Positions 6,679 through 8,040 of a stretch of DNA of 8,040 nt are shown here, in pieces (position 1 is the stretch's first letter; every line of letters starts with the position of its first letter). The stretch is taken from positions 1-8,040 of the forward strand of contig JAILSA010000279.1 of assembly GCA_024697885.1 (NCBI GenBank), read 5' to 3'. Position numbers and translations under genes: made by a program. The DNA is from Eubacterium sp. GTDB taxonomy: Bacteria > Bacillota > Clostridia > Lachnospirales > Lachnospiraceae. Under the pieces are notes generated by a model. The model searched no databases and had not been told where the DNA came from. It saw only the letters and a program-made list of their open reading frames with translations.

Positions 6679-7545
6679 TTAATTCTCCTCCGCCTTGTAG
6701 TTCTTCTTGCTCATGGGATATTTTTTCTTAAAGGACTTGGTCCTATAAAAACTGTCTCTTTTGTGGTCCTTGGAAAAATACTTGTCTGTCTTCAAAAAAT
6801 AATCCGTGTAGGGCTTTTTTCCCCAGTCGTCCTGGCAGGAATCCAGGTTATACCACTTGCCATCAATCTCCACAATATTCCAGGCGTGGAGGTACCACTT
6901 CTTGCCGTCCTTAATCTTCCCTGTCACAAAGCGGCAGGGAATTCCCATTTGGTTAAGAAGGCGGTAGCAGATCAGGGCGTAGCCGTTGCAGACAGTCTTT
7001 CCCTTGACCAAGCCTCCCCAGGCTGAGTAGTAGGGATTCTTCCGGTGGTCGTATTTGACCGTCTTGGCTATATAGCAATAGGTCTGCCAAATCCTCTGGT
7101 AGTTGGTCTGGCAGCTGGCCTGAATTTTCTCCGCCTGCTTTTTTACAAGTTTGGTCACCTTTTTTCCCTTTTTCCTGGACTCCAAATACTGGGCATCAAA
7201 GTGAAGGGCCCCGGACCCGTAGTAGCAGTAGACATCGCTTACATTGCCCCAGGCGTAGTCTCCGTCCTCGAAATCATCCTCCTGGTCATAATACTTGCCC
7301 GCCAGGAAAAACACCTTGTAGTACTTGCTGGTACTCCTACCGTTTATGGCCTTGACAATAAACCTGGCTGTGGAATTGTAGTTGGTCTCCACCTGAAAAC
7401 TGGACTTTCTCTCGCAGAGATTTTGCCCCAGCTCCCGGTAGATGTTTTTGGCACTCTTGGCCTGGATTTGATCCGGCTCCTGCCAGAGTCCCCATCCTCC
7501 CAGCAAAAAAAGAAAGATAATTAGAATTTTAATTTTTCTTGTCAT
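6679..7545 (-). CDS. Secreted transglutaminase-like protein (288 aa)
   Basis: An exported protein of the transglutaminase-like fold, a superfamily that includes cross-linking enzymes, cysteine proteases and peptide-cleaving relatives. Residues 1-29 form a signal peptide: MTRKIK, a hydrophobic core IIFLFLLGG, and likely cleavage after IQA. The C-terminal half holds the classical triad. C186 lies in KGKTVCNGYALICYRLL, the transglutaminase Cys helix, followed by GIPCRFVTG. H220 is in WYLHAWNIVEIDGKWY and D235 in NLDSCQDD. The middle region (about 60-145) is Tyr-rich and Lys-rich and unassigned, and the tail is very basic (SFKKKYPMSKK). All three catalytic residues are present, so it is probably active, but the reaction cannot be read from sequence. 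AGGAGG three bases before the ATG supports the start, although that spacing is tight. It lies 67 bases upstream of the pilin operon on the same strand. Confidence 0.9.
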   Translation of the reverse strand: MTRKIKILIIFLFLLGGWGLWQEPDQIQAKSAKNIYRELGQNLCERKSSFQVETNYNSTARFIVKAINGRSTSKYYKVFFLAGKYYDQEDDFEDGDYAWGNVSDVYCYYGSGALHFDAQYLESRKKGKKVTKLVKKQAEKIQASCQTNYQRIWQTYCYIAKTVKYDHRKNPYYSAWGGLVKGKTVCNGYALICYRLLNQMGIPCRFVTGKIKDGKKWYLHAWNIVEIDGKWYNLDSCQDDWGKKPYTDYFLKTDKYFSKDHKRDSFYRTKSFKKKYPMSKKNYKAEEN

Positions 7546-7588
7546 AATCCTCCTCGCATCCCCATTTTTTCTATAATCTCATAAATCT

Positions 7589-7597
7589 AGTATATCA
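7589..7597 (-). promoter_or_regulatory. Candidate extended -10 promoter of the transglutaminase-like gene
   Basis: The minus strand reads TGATATACT, a TGN extended -10 with TATACT (five of six matches to TATAAT). Transcription would start near 7582, leaving a leader of about 36 bases. No good -35 lies at 17 bases. A TTGGGA is present but about 20 bases upstream, so the extended -10 would have to carry the promoter. Confidence 0.45.
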
Positions 7598-7646
7598 CAT
7601 TTAGGGGCTTTTTCTCCCAAAAAATCCAAAATTTTCCGCCTTTTTA

Positions 7647-7675
7647 TTTACTTATATCTAATTCCATGCTACAAT
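7647..7675 (+). promoter_or_regulatory. Candidate promoter of the lysine-rich secreted protein
   Basis: TTTACT at 7647-7652 (four of six matches to TTGACA) is followed after exactly 17 bases by TACAAT at 7670-7675 (five of six matches). A TG at the extended -10 position gives TGCTACAAT. Transcription would begin near 7682, about 27 bases before the ATG at 7709. Together with the minus-strand promoter at 7589-7597 it makes this 163-base gap a divergent regulatory region. I see no clear operator palindrome between the two. Confidence 0.55.
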
Positions 7676-7708
7676 ATCTTCGTTATTTTTTAGAAAGGTG
7701 AATAAAAC

Positions 7709-8040
7709 ATGAGAAAATTAGCGAAAAAAATTGCCGCAGTTTCCCTCTGTCTTTCCCTTTGCCTCGGCGCAGGTCTTGCCCCAAGCAAATCTGAGGCCAA
7801 GACAGGAATGACCAGTTTTGGAAATAATGGCAACCTTACGAAGAAAGACTTTAAGTACACTTACAAGATGAAAAAGAAAAAAGTGGGCAACTTCGTAAAG
7901 GAAGTTGTAGCCAATGGAACCAGCAACAAGAGCTACCGCATTTTTGTCAATAAGGGCAACGGAAGCGGTACAGCTACCTGCAAGAAAACTACCGTAGGCA
8001 AGGGAATTTCCTTTACCGGCAAGAAGAGCAACCTGAAGGC
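7709..8040 (+). CDS. Lysine-rich secreted protein of unknown function, partial at the right edge
   Basis: The ATG at 7709 follows AAAGGTG (7694-7700) by eight bases, and the frame stays open to the window end, giving 110 complete codons. Residues 1-30 are a clear Sec signal peptide: MRKLAKK, then the hydrophobic AAVSLCLSLCLGAGLA, with cleavage probably after SEA at 30. The mature part seen so far is small-residue and lysine rich (YKMKKKKVGNFVKEVV, NKGNGSGTATCKK, FTGKKSNLK) with beta-like alternation. No domain is recognised. The two cysteines in the signal core lack a lipobox, so this is not an obvious lipoprotein. It is divergent from the secreted transglutaminase-like gene. A cell-wall-associated or secreted role follows from the signal peptide; anything further is speculation. 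Confidence 0.85.
   Translation, partial: MRKLAKKIAAVSLCLSLCLGAGLAPSKSEAKTGMTSFGNNGNLTKKDFKYTYKMKKKKVGNFVKEVVANGTSNKSYRIFVNKGNGSGTATCKKTTVGKGISFTGKKSNLK

Noticed and set aside
6568..7524. Two long hydrophobic plus-strand open frames opposite the transglutaminase-like gene
   Set aside because: They are antisense shadows of a gene with a signal peptide and an intact catalytic triad. Their hydrophobicity comes from reverse-complemented Lys, Asp and Asn codons.
1..8040. CRISPR arrays, tRNA or rRNA genes, insertion sequences, attachment sites
   Set aside because: I found no regularly spaced direct repeats, cloverleaf-like segments, transposase motifs or terminal inverted repeats anywhere in the window.

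Overview
The window looks like chromosome of an anaerobic Gram-positive Firmicute, probably of the Clostridia/Lachnospiraceae type. The evidence is strong AGGAGG-type ribosome binding sites, occasional GTG starts, lysine-rich secreted proteins with A-K signal cleavage sites, sigma-A-like promoters with extended -10 elements, and Gram-positive-style type IV pilin genes. The family assignment is inferred from style; no rRNA or housekeeping gene is present to confirm it.

Layout. Positions 1-6611 on the minus strand hold a compact type IV pilus / pseudopilin operon, read from right to left. It starts with a giant 1319-residue modular pilin (6611-2652). Next come a 219-residue minor pilin without the conserved Glu at +5 (2621-1962), a very short 119-residue pilin (1950-1591), a 216-residue pilin (1558-908) and a prepilin peptidase (887-87). 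A further gene probably begins at the left edge (ATG at 7-5). Gaps inside the pilin/peptidase cluster are only 11-32 bases, and all genes but the first have strong ribosome binding sites. A candidate promoter lies just ahead of the giant pilin.

Upstream on the same strand (7545-6679) is a secreted transglutaminase-like protein with a visible Cys-His-Asp triad. It is divergent from a small lysine-rich secreted protein that starts at 7709 on the plus strand and runs off the window. The 163-base gap between them carries a plausible promoter in each direction.

How it fits together (inference). The membrane peptidase would cleave and N-methylate the four prepilins. The three small pilins would form a minor-pilin priming or tip complex, with the Glu5-less one acting like GspK/PilX. 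The giant pilin would carry a GLUG-repeat beta-solenoid plus a C-terminal FN3-like domain to the pilus tip as a candidate adhesin. No assembly ATPase, platform protein or obvious major pilin is in the window, so these must be encoded elsewhere. The most notable item is the giant modular pilin. The secreted transglutaminase-like enzyme and its lysine-rich neighbour are a secondary point of interest.
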